From the NCBI RefSeq assembly GCF_024713945.1, contig NC_134678.1, forward strand, positions 1,922,001-1,986,000: a stretch of 64,000 nucleotides of DNA, read 5' to 3'. The notes beneath the pieces were generated by a model. That model was not told the DNA's origin. It saw only the letters and a program-made list of their open reading frames with translations, and searched no databases. Positions 11,043 through 26,800 of the stretch are shown piece by piece (within the stretch, counting starts at the first letter, position 1; every line of letters begins with the position of its first letter). The translations under genes and the position numbers were made by a program. This DNA is from Dermatophagoides farinae (Eukaryota > Arthropoda > Arachnida > Sarcoptiformes > Pyroglyphidae).

Positions 11043-14000
11043 AAAGTAAAAAAAACCCATTAGACACAACCAATTATCCAAGAAGAAGAAGAAGAAGAAG
11101 AAGAAGAAAAAGAAAATTCGATTGGAAATTCATTCCGATTTATATGAAAAACAATTAACAATTGATTATTCTTAAACACCATTATTAGGTATTGATACAA
11201 AATTATTGTGATCCTGATTGTGAGCTAATCAATTCTTAATTATAATCATACATACACACATCCACCACTATCCTATTATACAAAACAAAAAAATGACTGA
11301 ATTTAATTTCAGAAGATAAAAAACAAAAATCAACCGAGATCCTTAATTTTGTTTTCACATTAAACATATACGTATATGAAACATAAAATCTAGGCCAATT
11401 TTTGACAAAAATAAAGTAAATGAAAAAAAAATTATGCCTTCATCAGACAACCTTCATCATCATCATCATCATCATCATCGTCATCAAAAGCTAAAATTTC
11501 ATTTCAAAGTATTAAAAAAAAAACTGAAAAATTTACCAATGTTTGATATGTCATACACACCAACACACACATCCGACTGAGAAAAAAAAATTATTTTTGG
11601 TTCATTTTTGTCTTATGTTGATTATCGATAATTATTATTTGTATGAATTTTTTCTTTTTTTTCTGTCCAAAAAAAAACATCATTTTTTTCTGGTGAAATA
11701 AAAATTTTAGCAATTCATCTTCAATCATCATCATCATCATCGTCATCATCATCATCATTATCATTATCATCATGATCATTTCAATCATACCAAAACAACC
11801 ACAATATATACACATACAAACACACAGTGAGATAGAAGAGAGAGAGAGAGAGAATATATATGAAAAGATTTATAATGGCGATTGATGGTAAAGATTTTAT
11901 CTATAAAATTCTTCGATACATTACACACAATGATAATATTTTTTTAAACAAAATAAATAAATAAAAAAATGATTAAAAATTTGTTTTTTTTTTGTTTCGC
12001 TTTTCTTTTCATCAAATATGTGTGTATTCGTTGTTCAATTCGCCAATAGAGGTGTGGTTGTAGTTTTGTTTTTTTTTTACTTGTTTATTTATGTTTCTGT
12101 ATACATCATAATCATCATCATGGTCATTATTTCCAGAAGAGAGAGAGAGAGATAAACAGAAAAAGGGTTAACCGTCTTTTGTTGTTATATATCGTACATT
12201 GAGAAATGATTAAAATTTGTACAACAATTCATGATGATGATGATGTCGTGATTCAATGTTTAAATGAATGAATGAATCAATATATAGATTATATATGTCT
12301 GATGATGATTTGTGCTAAGAAATAATCCACGAGAAAGAAATTACAAGTGATTCATTCGTTTATTGAAGGAAAAAAAATTTGATAGTCGTTTTAATTGATG
12401 GTAAATTGATGTTCGATACAAACAATCGAAATGAAAGAACATTGAACGCCAAAAAAAAAATTATCTTATCTTTTGTATTGATGCCTATAGATGATATTCA
12501 TGATATTCAAATTAGTTTTTTTTGTGTCTTATTCATTTTATATGTAAACAATTTGTGCACGCCTGTTGAATACATTCAATGTTTCAGTGTTAATGATCAT
12601 CAAGTTGATGTTTATATCATATGGTTGTTTGGTTTTTCTGTTTGTATGTAAATGTCAGAATATCTAGTCATGTTTGTATCGGATATACAAATTCAATTTG
12701 AATGTCAAAAATCAAAATCAATTGAAATTGACATGTTAACCGTGTTGTTTTGTTGCCCATTATTTTCATTATGTTTCAATGACAAACCAAAAGATCCAAT
12801 ATAAGATGTTCAACATCATTATCGAATCAGTAGTAGTTGCTGCTGGTGGTTATCTTATGGCAATCACGAAATTGGTATGCCAAAAATGAAAGAATGTTAT
12901 ATGGATTGAATGGTAAGGAAAACGAAAAACGAAAAAAAAAACAAAACAAAACGAAACCAAAAATATATTTCAACTCTTCCAATACTAATATATTGACTGG
13001 AGGCAAAAAAAAAATAATAAGAAATAACGAGCCTCACAATGATGATGATCATTTTCGATGATTGAACATAAAAAAAAACCAAACAGTTTTGTAGGGCCAT
13101 TTTCATTTCGATACATTCATTCATTCATTTATTTCATCATTTCATTTCATTTTTTTTTTACTTCTTCTTCGTGTTGCCCGATACATAATTGTGAACTAAT
13201 TTTTAAAATATTCACGTTTTTCTTTTTTCTTTTTCTTTTCTTCTTCTTCTGCTGCTTTTTCTGGCATATATACAAATATTCCCAAATACCTGAGATGGCC
13301 ATACGAAAAAAAATGAATTCGTAAAGTTTCTAAATTCATCAATAATAATAATATCATTTATATATGGTCTAGTCATTTCATTTCATTTATGTTTATGATG
13401 ATTTTTTTTTCACCCGAAACGATAATTGTACAGTCTGGTTATAATAAAATGAATGAATGTGCTGTAGCAGCAACAACAACAACAACAACAACAACGAAAA
13501 GAAAAGAACGAAAAACATTAGAAAGTGGCCCAATTTTTTTCAAAATAAAAAAACAACAAAAACAAAAACAAAATCGAAAAAAAAATGAAAAACGAAAATA
13601 TTATCTCGATTACCCACATTTACATTATAAATCAATAAATTAAAAAAAAAATTCGATTATTAATTAGGATAAATGTGAGCGAACAAAAAAAAGGAAAATC
13701 GATTCGGAAAATGAAAATCCAGGTCGATTCCATTCATTCATTCATTTTTTTCTGATTTTGTTAATCATTGATTAGTCAATGAATGAGAAAAAAAATTACC
13801 GATCGTGAACATCGTATGTGTGTGTTTGCATGTATAACGGCAATATTTGAGAAAAAAAAATGAAACCAAAGGCTAGGTATTTTTTTCCAATCGATTTTCA
13901 TCCAAATCACCATCATCATCATCATCAGCATCAGCATTTTCCAATTGAGAAATGAAAATTTTATTTTTTGTCTTCACTAAACACACACACAATTGATGAT

Positions 14001-17000
14001 TAAATTGAATGTGGATGTAACTAAAAAAAAAAAATTTTTTTTGTTTTTGTTTTTCGATATAAATTTTATTTTATTTATTTTTTTTTTTTTGATAAAAATT
14101 CTTTATTGTTGAAAAAGAAAATTATCGTTTTTTTTCTAAAAAAAAAAATGAAATCTAAATTCAAATTAAAAAGAAAAAAAAATGTGGATCAATGTGGTCA
14201 TTGACCAAAATTAAATTCAGGTTAAATCAAAATCGAGAGAGCAGAAAAGCGATGATGATGATGATGAGAGATGGACACTGGTAAAGAGGATAATGTCAAT
14301 GTTGTATATTATATTCAGCCATCGGCATTGATATACGATGCAATTGATAAATCATTTGACTTTGGTCGACGAATCTTTCTTTTTATTTCTGTATTTGACA
14401 ACAGTGGATGGCTCATCGGTATTTGATGATCATGGTGGTATAGAAAAAAAAAGATCAGTTGATTATGTTTATATCAATGTTAATCAAGATTTAAGGTTTA
14501 AAAATTGAATTGCAAAAAATAGATTCATCTTATTTTAGTAAACTAAATAAGAGAGATGCGAATGAAAATGTTCATGTTGATCAATTTTTTTGTTTTTTTT
14601 TTATTCAACATTTCGTCATTTGGCCCAATGATCAAGGATAGTGATAAAGTAAAGTAAAAAAAGAAAAAAAGAAATGCAATGAAAATCCCTAAAAATCCCG
14701 TTAGTGAGTGTGTATGTATGTTGGACATTTCAACGGTGAAATAACGATTTGTTGACTATTTCTAGTTAACGGTGTACGAATGTTGATTTTTGTTTCTTTT
14801 TTCGGGTTTCTAAATGTTTGGTCGAAGAATTTTTTCCACAAAAAAAGTGAGTAAGTAAGTGTTCGATGTATGATAAAAAACGAAACCATCCATCGGTAAA
14901 GCTGTTGCTGTGATGGGCGCTATATTTAGCGAAAGCGAAAAAAAAACGAAACAGACAACAACATTTTTGTTTGATCAAATCAATAATTCGGAATGTTACT
15001 GATGCGATTAGTGAAAAGCCTGAGATTATGATGATGATGTTCAATGTCTCATCACCAAATCTAGCTTGTTGTGTATTTAAAATAAATGAAAAAAAAAAAT
15101 TTCAGCCGATAATCGTAGGTAGCCAAAACAAAGAAAAAAAAATTCATCACCTTCTTATGATTGTTCAACAAGTGTTTGTTTTTGTCAATTTGTTTATTTA
15201 AAAAAAAATATGGAAAAAATTGAATAATGAAAAAGAAATGTTCAAAGCAAGGTGATGGATTTGATTTTTTTTTGTTTTGTTTTCAAAATTGTACTTAGAA
15301 GCAATCAACATTGATTTTTTGCCCATTTGTTTTCTTTTCAATTCAACTTGATCTGGTTACATAAATTGTGAGCAAGTTCATTTGAATTTTTTTCTTCTTC
15401 TTCTTTTTTTTCATTCAATTTCTGACAAGACGGATGAAGAAACATTAGAGATTTTGGAACGAAATAGAAAAAAAACCGAGTATTTCAAGTAGCAACACAC
15501 ACACAAACGGGCTGTCATTTTGATTTTTTTTCATTTTTCATTTCAAGATTAATGTTAACGATGATGATTAAAATCCACATATGCACATCATTATGTATAG
15601 TTTTTTTTCTCAATAAAAAAAATTGGTGAAAGTAGATTCGTTTGAATATGAACAAAATCAAGATTTGATGATGAAAATTCATTGAGATTAATAGAACAAA
15701 ATTATTCCATTTTTTGTTGTTGTCCTGTAGTTCAATGTAATTTTTATTGGTAAAAAACAACAGCGAAAAAAAAACGCATAAAACTTTTTTATATAAACAG
15801 ATTTTGCGATTGATTCTGGCTTATATATTTGTCCATTCATATTCCAAAATAATCATTTGATTTGGATTTTTTTTTCACCATTTCGTATTATTTATAGAAA
15901 ATCTGGCCACATGTTTTTTTTCCTACTCAATAATCACCGGTGAATACCGGTGAATAAGCAGCAGAAAAAAAACCGAAAAAAAATCAGTCATCAATATGTA
16001 GTATATAAATGTTTGAATCTTATCAAATCGATAATTTTGGTGTTTTTCATTTCTCTCTCTCTCCTCATAAATACGTTTGTTTGTTTATTAAAGATTTGGC
16101 CGAGATTCATTTGAATTTCGTTTTTTTTTAAATAAATAAATCCTGTATGTATGAATGGCAAATTCGTTTTTTTTATTTATTCAATTGAAATATGCGCCTA
16201 CATTCGTTTTCAACAACAACCACAAAACAGCCATCACATCTCGTAATTTATTACCAAAAGTGTCAATTAGAATTAGTTGATTGGTTTTTTTTTCACTGTG
16301 ATTATATATATTGTTAAATGTCAATAGTTTTTATCGTTACCAACTTCTATCATCATCATCATCATTATTATCGTCATCGTCGACAATGTTGAGATTCAGT
16401 ATAAACAAACAGAAAAAGAAAGTTGATGATGATGATGTGAATAAAAAAGATTGAATAAACTTTGGTGAAATTATACAATTGAACAAGTCTATTATTAAAA
16501 CAAATATATATACAAGACAGACAACCAGTGAACGGGACAGTAGTAATCAATGAATGAAAAAAAGAAATGAAATTTTTTTTTGTTCTTTTCAACATCGACC
16601 TCGTTTAATTTTTTTAAATATACTATAGATTGTATATTGGATAATCTTAACCAATATGATTACCAATTAATTAAAATTTCATTTTGAATTTTAATCAAAA
16701 TAACGGAAAAAAACGTTATCTTTCTGATACCATCGCCTACTATTCCACATCTATCTTTTTTCGCTTGAATGAACGTTTGCCATTGTCAACAATAATACAG
16801 CAGATTATCATTTGTTTATTTTTTATTTCATTCATTTTCCATTCAATAAAATAAAATATCCGATCAAGTCACAAAAAAAAGTAAATAAATTGTGTTGCTA
16901 ATAATGATCATCATATGTTTTATTGGTGACATTTTCATACAAAACAAAAAGAAAATGTGATTCTTTTATGTTTATTATCATCATATTGTTTTGTTTTCCA

Positions 17001-18935
17001 GTTTAACCAATTAAACTAATCATGATAATAACTAATGACGAATGATGATGATACAAAATGATGGAAAATAATTGGAATTATTGGGTAAAAATGCTGAATA
17101 AATATGGATTACTAGGAATTGTATGCATACGCCTATTTTTGAATATATTTAAACAGGAAAAAATGTTTTTATGTTTCACTTTGTTAATCACCATCACATT
17201 GTTATATTGTTGTTGTGGGTGGTGCACAGGAAGAAAAAAAAATTGTGAATAAACATTTTCATATGATGATGATGATGATTGACAACAAATGAAAATCATA
17301 ACGATTTCTTGGAAAAAAAATCGATATACAAGAGCATGACGATTGTTTTTTGTTTTTTTATTATTATTTTTTGAACTTTTTTTCATTTTATTTGTTTGTT
17401 TGTTACACGATCAACAAACGTCTAGAAAAATCAAACAAGTGTGAATGGACAACAATAACAAAAAACAAAAATGAAAAAGAAAATAATGCATATGACACAG
17501 GTGAGATTATATTCATCATACAAACAAATGAAATTTGATCATATCGATTATTTTTTTTTTTTTTTGCTCAATACATTGTCATCAAAAGAAAAGAAAAAAA
17601 TAAATTTTCAAAATTTCCGCAAACAAATACAAAACACCTATGATGTATGAGGTAATATAATTTCCTTAAGACAAATGAAATGAACGGGAAATAAATGAAT
17701 GAAAAAAAATTGTCATAATTTGATTTCAGGTAATCAAACAAATGAAATTTAATAATTGAAATATCCATTATCAAATGTTTGTGTGGTTGACAGTAATCTT
17801 TATTCATTTCAAGAGAAATGATTTTTCCTCTTCCAACTGTCCAACAATACACAAAACACCAACAACTGTCCAATATAATCAATTTATCATAAAAGAAGAA
17901 AAAAATGACCATTTTTTTTTGTTTCTTACAACAACAACAACAACAGCGGAAACGATTGATGAGATAATATAATTATAATTATTATATTTGAAATAACGCT
18001 GACGGCCAGTTCCAAACATGCAGCAGCAGCAACAACAACGGATGATGATGGTGAAAAAAAAAATTCAATCGATAATTTTTTTTCCATTTCTTTCTTTCTT
18101 TCTTTTTTTTTTGACTAAATGAAAAACAAAACCGAAAACAAAACAAAACAAAACGAAACGAAACGAAACGAAAAAAAAATACAGACAGACATACAGACTA
18201 TCGATGTTTTAAGGCAGCCAAAAATCGAAAATTATTCATCAAAATCCTATCATTATGATTACGATGTTGATGATTATTATGACGATGATGATGATGATGA
18301 TGATCGTTAGTAGAGTCCTATTGGCCTAGTTTTTTTTATCTATTTTTTTCCAAGGCTTTCAATCATGATCATGATGATGATGATCATGATTAATTACATA
18401 AGCAAAAACAAAATCGATGATGATGTTGATGATGACGACAGAAATTTTTTTTTTGTTTTTTTTCTATTACTCTCGCTTTCAATTATTATTATTTAATAAT
18501 ATTTGAAACAATAATGAAGATGATGATGTTTTTTTTTCCTGCTGCTATCAAATCGAATTGAATCAAGAAATATGATCATCATCGGATCATTTTTTGAAGT
18601 TTTGCTTTGTATTTTTTTTTTGTCCAGAAACAAAAAAAAATGAACATTGTTTTTAATAACAAAATATCCATGTCGAGATATATACACGAGAAACAGTAAT
18701 TGAACCAAAAATCAAAAGTATTTGGAGGCGAAATACAAAAAAAAAATCGTGTGTATTATATAACTGAAACATCAACACCGGTTTTGGAAACCTATACCAG
18801 ACGGCAAGGAAATGATGATGATTATTGAAGTAAATCACCAATGATGCTGCTGCTGATGATGATAATGATGATAGTAATAATAATGGTGATCATAATGATG
18901 TTTGCTGACCATTTAGTGATTTTTTCTTCAACAAC

Positions 18936-18968
<33 letters not shown>

Positions 18969-21573
18969 ACACCTGTATATGTTTGATGTTAATGGATCAT
19001 CAATATCTATCCGATTATATTGTCCATAAATAGCTATTAATAATTTTTGTTTTTTTTCTTGTAATTGTTTTTCACGAAATTTTCCATACATTTGATTATC
19101 ATCATGTTCAAATATCATTATGAGCTATTGTTGTTTTTTTTTTGTTCTATCCAAATATACATATTTCTAATCACAGTTAATGGTTAGATCAATTAGTCAA
19201 TTGATCACAATAATATATGCCTATAGTTCAATAGCTTCTGTATTGTCAGATTCCAAATTTGGAAAATGAATTTTTGATAATCAAAATTCATTTTTTTATC
19301 CAATTTGACAAATTTTTTCTTTCAGCTTCTGAATAATCAAGTTATTGTTTAAAAAAAAAAATTTCTGTGTGGTTGTATGCGTTTATATTCGTGATGTTTA
19401 TCCTGTTTAGTAATTCAATCTATTTATATGCAAGTTTGTATATCAAGTGTTTGTGTGTGTATGTGTGTGTGTGTGTGTCGAATGTCTATTTAGTCTGTAG
19501 CCATGATGATTATGAAAATTTACATATAACAAACATATAGAAATATAAAAGTTTTTCAAATGTTTGTAGACACACTGTATGGAAATTTTGTTTTTCTTTT
19601 TTGCAAATAAACAAATAGATGAACAAGACATCAATGACTGGAAAAAAAATGAACATTTATAACAAAATGGAACAAAATGAATCGAATCTAAAATTGTCTC
19701 CATAGAGAAAAAAAATGTCTAGTTTTTTTTGAATTTTTCTAACATTCTTGTCATTGATTGTCATAACCATGCTTGATGATGATGATGATGATTATTGTTT
19801 AACCAGTTAGCCAAGAACGGAAATCATATGCATAAAATTTACCGAAAATATTTAATTGTAACACATCACGCAAATAAATGTGTTTTGTTCACATTTTATT
19901 TAAATATATTTCAGCCAATTCAAATTTAAATGATAATTAGATGAAGAAAAAAAAATTAACATTTCATTCTCGTTTTTAGATTTCTGTGTGTTTTTTTTTT
20001 GTTGTTCCAGTTTTTTTCGAGTAAAAAAAAAATACGAATCGATAATGAAAAAAATTGAAACACCACCATCAATCAATTGAATATATCGATTTAAATCAAG
20101 TTTTTTCTTTTACAATTTAAAATGTGAAATTGAGAAAAAAAAAGACCAGAAATAAAATGAAAAGTTTAGTCAAGTTTGAAACCAACAATGAAAAATAAAA
20201 AAAAAGATCACGTCTATATTACATGTGTAGTACAACATACAAAACATGGACATTAAACGCTTTTGATGACGATAATAATAGTAGTGGAAAAATTTATTTT
20301 TGAACAAAACAACGGAAAATGTAATTCAAAAATTAAAACAAAATTTTTAAACGTGTATTCGGACATTCGTTGGTTAACAACAACAACATCAACAACAACA
20401 AATGTGTAATATTTACATCTGAAAAAAATTGATAATAATTCCGCCTTTTTTTTTGTTTCAAATGAAATGGAATTCGTACATTTCTTACTCGTGACAAATT
20501 TTTTTTTCAACTTGTTTTTGTATTTTGAGAAAAATAAAAATGAAAATCATTTCATCGCACAAAAGCTCACATTCGTATCATCATCATCATCATCATATAA
20601 TTGTTTAAAATAACAATCACAAATTACAACTTTCTCTTGTTCTCAATGATGATTATCCGTTATTAACACTATTATTATCATAATCGTTGCATGTACTCGA
20701 ATATCACCATCATGAACAACCAAAAAAAAAAAAAAAAGAATAAATTCAAGGAAGTTGATTATCTTGTGATGTAGGAGGAGCAATGGTAGAAAAAACATGT
20801 GAATGATGATGACCAAAAAATTTTAAAACATCTAAATTAAGAGCAAAAATAAAAAATTTAAATAATTCTTACATTCATCAATTGATATTACATTTTCAAT
20901 GATTAATTATTCGTTCGAAAAGCAACAAGTGCAAAATCAGTTTGCATTCGTTTCTCTGTTTGGTACATAGAATTGAAATAAGAAAAAAAACTACGTTATC
21001 TCATTTTTGTTCTCTCTCTCTCTCACTTTATCTTTTTCTATTTTTCAAGTGTACAAACATATTACATACACATACAAAAACAACAACAACAACTATTTAC
21101 ATGGAAATATTTTAATTATTTTACACAACAAACAAACAAAAAACAACAAGTCATTAGTAATATGATATGATGAAAACAGAAGAAAAAAAAATTCATTATC
21201 TAACCGGTGCCATGTGTGTTATGTTATATATACAGGTACGAATACATAAAACAAAAAAGAGATCTAGTAATTAGAATTAGTTGTGTTCACTGTTAGTTGC
21301 TTTTTCTACTATTCACATAATGAAATTTTCTGGATAAAATAGAGAAAAAAAACATATGACAAATATTAGATCGATTTGATTGGCATCAATTGGATAACCA
21401 ATGAATATCTTAGACGATTAGTCATTCAACTTGTTAAGGAGGTGTTGTCTTATTGGTGTTGATTCATAGTGGTTGCAATGCGGTGGGTGTGGGTGGTTAA
21501 CAACACACCAAAAAAAAAACCAGTTGTCAAGTAGCACGAAAAAAATCGATCATTATGACCATTTTCTTTGCTT

Positions 21574-21578
<5 letters not shown>

Positions 21579-21651
<73 letters not shown>
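21579..21651. repeat. (CT)n microsatellite, about 73 bp
   Basis: An uninterrupted CT dinucleotide run follows a short C tract. It is the longest perfect dinucleotide repeat in the window and creates spurious Ser-Leu and Arg-Glu repeat frames on both strands. Confidence 0.95.
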
Positions 21652-21655
<4 letters not shown>

Positions 21656-23480
21656 ATTCATTATAATTCATCATCATCATGTTCATTTTGAAAAAATGTT
21701 ATTTTTTTCTACGTTAAGACGAAGAAGAAGAAGAAGAAAAAATGTTCAAACAAATTACGATTACGGCAAATATTATTTTTGTCCGGGTTAATTAAATTTG
21801 TGACATGAATTTTCATGTAGAAAAAAAACTAGAAAATCTATATAAATAATAATATTGGCATTGACAAACTAACAAACGGATCACTTATCAAAATATGCCA
21901 TCATCATCATCATCATTTGGTTTGAATTCCAAACATATTTTTTTTTGAGCTCTACTCTAAAAAGTCTGTTTTCATATTTTTTCCTTCTTCTTCTAAACAA
22001 ATTGCAATGGTTTTGCAATGGGTCGGATATTTTTTTTTTCGCCATCATCATCATCATCATCACCATCATCCTTTTTTTCCCATTGATATGACGCACCCGA
22101 AAAAAATACGGTCATTATCGGTACGCAGAGTAGCCGAAACAAAAAAAAAAAAAATAAATCATAACGAAACAGAAATAATTTTTCATAGTAAAAAAATGAA
22201 TTCAGAGCCAAAAAAAAAAAATTTTTTTTTCTCGCCGTTCATGTTTTCCATTTCCATTTCATGGACGATGTCATTTACCATGACCTTCTCTATCTATATC
22301 ACAATCTCTATAGTGTTTTTTTTGTGTTTGGGCGATTCAATTTAATTTGATTTTTTGCAAAAAAAAAAATTTGATTTTTTTGTTTGTGAAAATATTTGAT
22401 GCATTGTATTTGGTGTGTGATTTATTGGTCAAGAGATGAGCAAAATATCATTCACAGTTAATCACTTTTCTATTCTGATGATCATGATAATGATTGACCA
22501 TTTTTTTTTGCTTGCTTGCTTGCTTGATTTTTGCTGGCCATTATTAATAGATTGGAACCATTTATCGTACACTTAATGATTTATCAGGTTCAACTCAACC
22601 AGTGACATTGTATGAATTGTGGCCAAAAAAAAAAAAAAATAAATGTGTCAAAGTAAATGTCATTTTTTTTTTTTTTGAAAAAAAAGAACAAAGAAAAAAC
22701 TGATATTTGATTATTTGATTTGTCTATTGAACTTGGCATTCAGATTATCTATCATATATTTTTTTTCATTAAATGAGGATGCTTTTTTCCCCCTTTGATC
22801 TAATCTTATGTCATCGAAAACAAAACAAAACAAAACAAAACAAAAAACATTACATTTCATCTTCTTTCATTTGACTATTTATTGATCAAGATAGAAAATT
22901 TGTTAAAAAATAGACTGAATGTCGGTGTGTATGTATTGAATAAAAAAAATGAATGAAAATATAAATGGTTCACTAACACAAAAGATTGTACATAGTCGAC
23001 ATGACAGGTGATTATATTTTTTTTCATTCATTCATTCATTCATGATGATGATTACAAACGTCTTTAATAGCATCGAAATGAATGGAAACATTCGTTATCG
23101 GACATTGAATAATGGGTAAAAAATAGATTTTGAGGAAAAGGAGATGGATATTCATACACTCACACACACACGCAGACTGAAAACAATCAACGTGAAAAAA
23201 AACAACGAATACACGAATCAACAAATAGTCTATTCCAATATGTTTTTTTTTTTTTGAATGTCAAATATACATTTTGATCATCATCATCATTATCATTATT
23301 GTAGTTTGAGTTGTTGTTAACCATTTTGTTGTCGCTGTTGTTGTTGTTGTTGTTGTTGTTGTTAAAACATAATGATCCAGATTTTTTTTTCAATTTACCA
23401 TTTTTTTGAGAAAAAAAATTCTAAAGGTTCTTTTCCTTAATTCTTCCCATTTCTTCATCTGTTGTCCATTATAGTTGAAT

Positions 23481-23603
23481 GAAAATTTCCATATTTGTCA
23501 TCAATGAATTGATGGATAAAAAATAATATCAACAACGATCTACGAAAATTTCCATATTTGTCATCAATGAATTGATGGATAAAAAATAATATCAACGATC
23601 TAC
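23481..23603. repeat. Two-copy tandem duplication, 63 and 60 bp
   Basis: Copy 1 (23481-23543) and copy 2 (23544-23603) both run from GAAAATTTCCATATTTG to GATCTAC. They differ only by one AAC triplet missing in copy 2. This is a recent local duplication in non-coding DNA. Confidence 0.9.
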
Positions 23604-23803
23604 GAAGAAGAAGAAGAAAGAAAAAAACCAGGCCATTATGGATTAGTTCTATATATCCTAAAAAAGAATTTTGACAAATTCAAACAATGTTCATTTTCAA
23701 TGTTTTCTTTTCTTTTCATTGAGATCATCATGACCATTAAGATGATAATTTATTCGAATGTGATCTGAATGATCTAATTATTTTTTTTATATATATCTAT
23801 AAC

Positions 23804-23857
23804 AACAACAACAACAGGTAGGTTGTGTTATTATTGTACCTACCTGTTGTTGTTGTT
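23804..23857. repeat. 19-bp perfect inverted repeat with 16-base loop
   Basis: The arm at 23804-23822, made of CAA repeats then CAGGTAGG, pairs exactly with 23839-23857, CCTACCTG then TTG repeats. The loop is 23823-23838. The CAGGTAGG core is not simple sequence, so the hairpin is more than a chance CAA/TTG pairing. Confidence 0.75.
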
Positions 23858-26800
23858 CTTGTTACCAATTGTTGATTATAACTGTATTTTCTGTATTTCA
23901 TTTCATTTTATTTATTTATTTTTGTGATTTCTATTTAGAAAATAGAAATAAATTTTGACCCCAAATGATGATGATGATGATGATGATTGCAAATGAAATA
24001 AATGTATATATACAAACGATGACCGAAAAGATTTATTTCATCTACATATCTAATAAGTGTGTGTGTGTGTGTGGTGTGTGCATTTGTGTTCTTATCCATA
24101 CTATACAGTATACACTTTCACAGTGATAAATTTTTTTTTTGCGTTTATAAATATATATCGATCGATTTCAATTTGAAAACTAGATAACTTTGGTTTTTCA
24201 CAATTGTGGAATGTGTGTGTGTGTATATTCCTTACATCAAATGAAATGAACTAAAGTAGATTATCGGTGGTCGTAATTTTTTTTTTTTTTTTGCTTTCAA
24301 GTCGAAAATATCATTCCACATTTTCTATGGTAGTTTGACCTCAATTTTTTTTTCTATATTACTGTATTTAATACCCTCTAGGCAAATAAAATAAAAAAAA
24401 AGCTTTAACAAGTTTGTCGTTGATTTTTGTTTTTTTGTTTTTGTTTTTCTGTTTCTCTGATGGTCAGTCACATATTAGATTCACATTTAACATCATCATG
24501 ATTTCGTTAACCGGTGGGAATTTTTTTTTTTCATTTTATTTTACTATTTCTCATTCACTCCTTTTTTTTTCTCTCTCTCTCTCTCTCTTTTAAATTTTGT
24601 TTTATTTTCATTTCAATATTTTTGGTGTTTGTGTCAAGTGAAAGCTTTTGGGACTTTCACATTTTTTTTTATTACTAGTGATGGTGAGGGAAAAATTGGA
24701 TACCCGTTATGTATTAAAATAGCATCATTATCAGCATATCGATATTTATATGATATGCTGAATGGCATCATTGAAAGAGGGAAAAAAAATTAAATTTTTT
24801 ATTTTGGGTGAAAAAAAAATGAAGAAAAAAAAAATTTCTACCTTGTAATTGATGATCTGATCCATATGATGATGATGATGAACTTCAAGATTTTTTTTTT
24901 GGTTCGAAATACAGGACAATTTTGTGTATTTAAATGGCCACCAGAAAAAATGTGTTATGATTTTAGAGAAATTAATCTTTTTCATTTGGAAAGCAAGAAA
25001 AAAAATCGACAATTTATCATTTGTAACAGAAAAAAAAATCAAGAGCCATCATGCGAAAATCAGATCGACAATATTCGACAAAGAAACAAAAAAAAAGAGA
25101 AAAAAAATTGGTTATGCTAAATCACAAATCAAATATTAGGTATTCATTCGTTATGATGATAATAATGGTAGTGGTGGTGGTGGTGATAAAAATCCAATCG
25201 ATTCAATAAAATGATCCTTTCGGGCAATTTGGCTATGAAAAAATTTTTTGTTTTTTTTTTGTTCAAATCGATTTAATTCGATTGAGAAAGTGAGCATTTG
25301 AATCCAAATCATTCAAACAGCTCAAATAAACAGAAAAGCGTGTATAGAAGAGAAACCCAAATGATTATTATTATCAACCAGAAATACAAAACATTTCATA
25401 TTACAAATAAACAGTGATGTATAATAGAAATCTGTTTGTCATGTCACATTCAACATGATGATGATCATGATTCAGTGTCAAAGCATCAACTTGTACCGGT
25501 TGCACCTGTGTCCTGTGTCCATTTTAGGATATAATTCTCGTACCATCCTAATTATAATCTTCTATGTATTTGTCTTGCTATTTTTTCTCTTCACAAATCA
25601 TCTCACCAAAAAAAAAAAATCTTAATTTTTTTTCATTTCAAAATTTCATGTCTATAAATGTCATTTGGGTGTTGGTTTTTTGATTGAATTTTATTTTTTT
25701 TTTCTTATTTTTATTTTTATTCACATTTGACAAATATATTGACCTCGGTCAATGTCTGGTGTTTATGTGTGTGTGTATGTGTGTGGACGTCATTAACTGA
25801 TGATGATGATGATCATAACTTGCACTCTCGTACTCTTTTTTTCTGCTATCCTTTTATGGCGATTGAGGTTTTTTTTCAAAAAAAAAAAAAAAAACACTGT
25901 CACGAAGAAATAAATTGGAGACAAAGTTGTGGAAAAACAACTTGGTTCCAAGCATAGCCGGCTTTTTTCATGATGATGATGATGACCCATTATGAAAAGC
26001 AAAAAAAAAAAACACACACACACAGTGAGAGAAAAAAATGAAATTTTATGTTACCAAATATTAGCTATTGTCATGACAATTTTCTTTTAATTTTTTTTTT
26101 GTTCATTTAATTCAATAATTTTCAACCGAATATGTGTGAAAGAATTTGATAAATTACTGTACAAAAATGTGATGAAAGACAATAAAAATTGTATGAATCT
26201 GAATTGATTGGATTGTGGATAAAATAATCAATCTTGATCATCAAATCCGATCAATCAATTTATCATCTGATTGTTTTTTTACAACACACACACAACAATG
26301 AATAAATGGAATCAATAAATAATAATCAGTTGAAATTATCTATTGATTTCTTTTCTGGTTATTATCATTATTCTTATTTGTTATGTCGATTTTTTATCAT
26401 AAACAATAAAAAAATTATCAATTATAATATAAAACGGTAAAAGATTTTCATCTAATCTTTATCATTGTTTTGTTACAACAACAAAATATGCGAAATTTTT
26501 TTTTTCTTTTCTATATATTCTTCGTTTTGTTCTTTTTTTTCTGGTTTTTTTTCATCATTTTGTTCAAATGGTTAAAAGCTATATATGCAGGTCGTTGTTA
26601 TTTTTTTTTAAGAAACGTCTCTTCTCTGGGTTTTTTTTATAACGAAAAATACATATATATGTACGGATGGATGAGATGAGAGCTTCGAGGTATGATCTCA
26701 TTCCTTCGTCTGTGTTGTTTTTCATTCGTTCGTTTGTTCATTTGTTCTCTTTTTCTCAATTTACCTCATGTAAACATCTAACATGGCCATTCCGGTCATA

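Noticed and set aside
18359-18391. Palindromic ATCATGATC sequence
   Set aside because: It is an inverted arrangement of ATG/ATC simple repeats; many occur by chance here.
18822-19118. Met/Ile- and Asp-rich frames
   Set aside because: They arise from ATG/ATC trinucleotide repeats. No domain, splice context or codon pattern supports a gene.
21450-21791. Long Ser-Leu and Arg-Glu repeat frames on both strands
   Set aside because: They are translations of a perfect CT microsatellite and are open in several frames at once, which is expected of a dinucleotide repeat.
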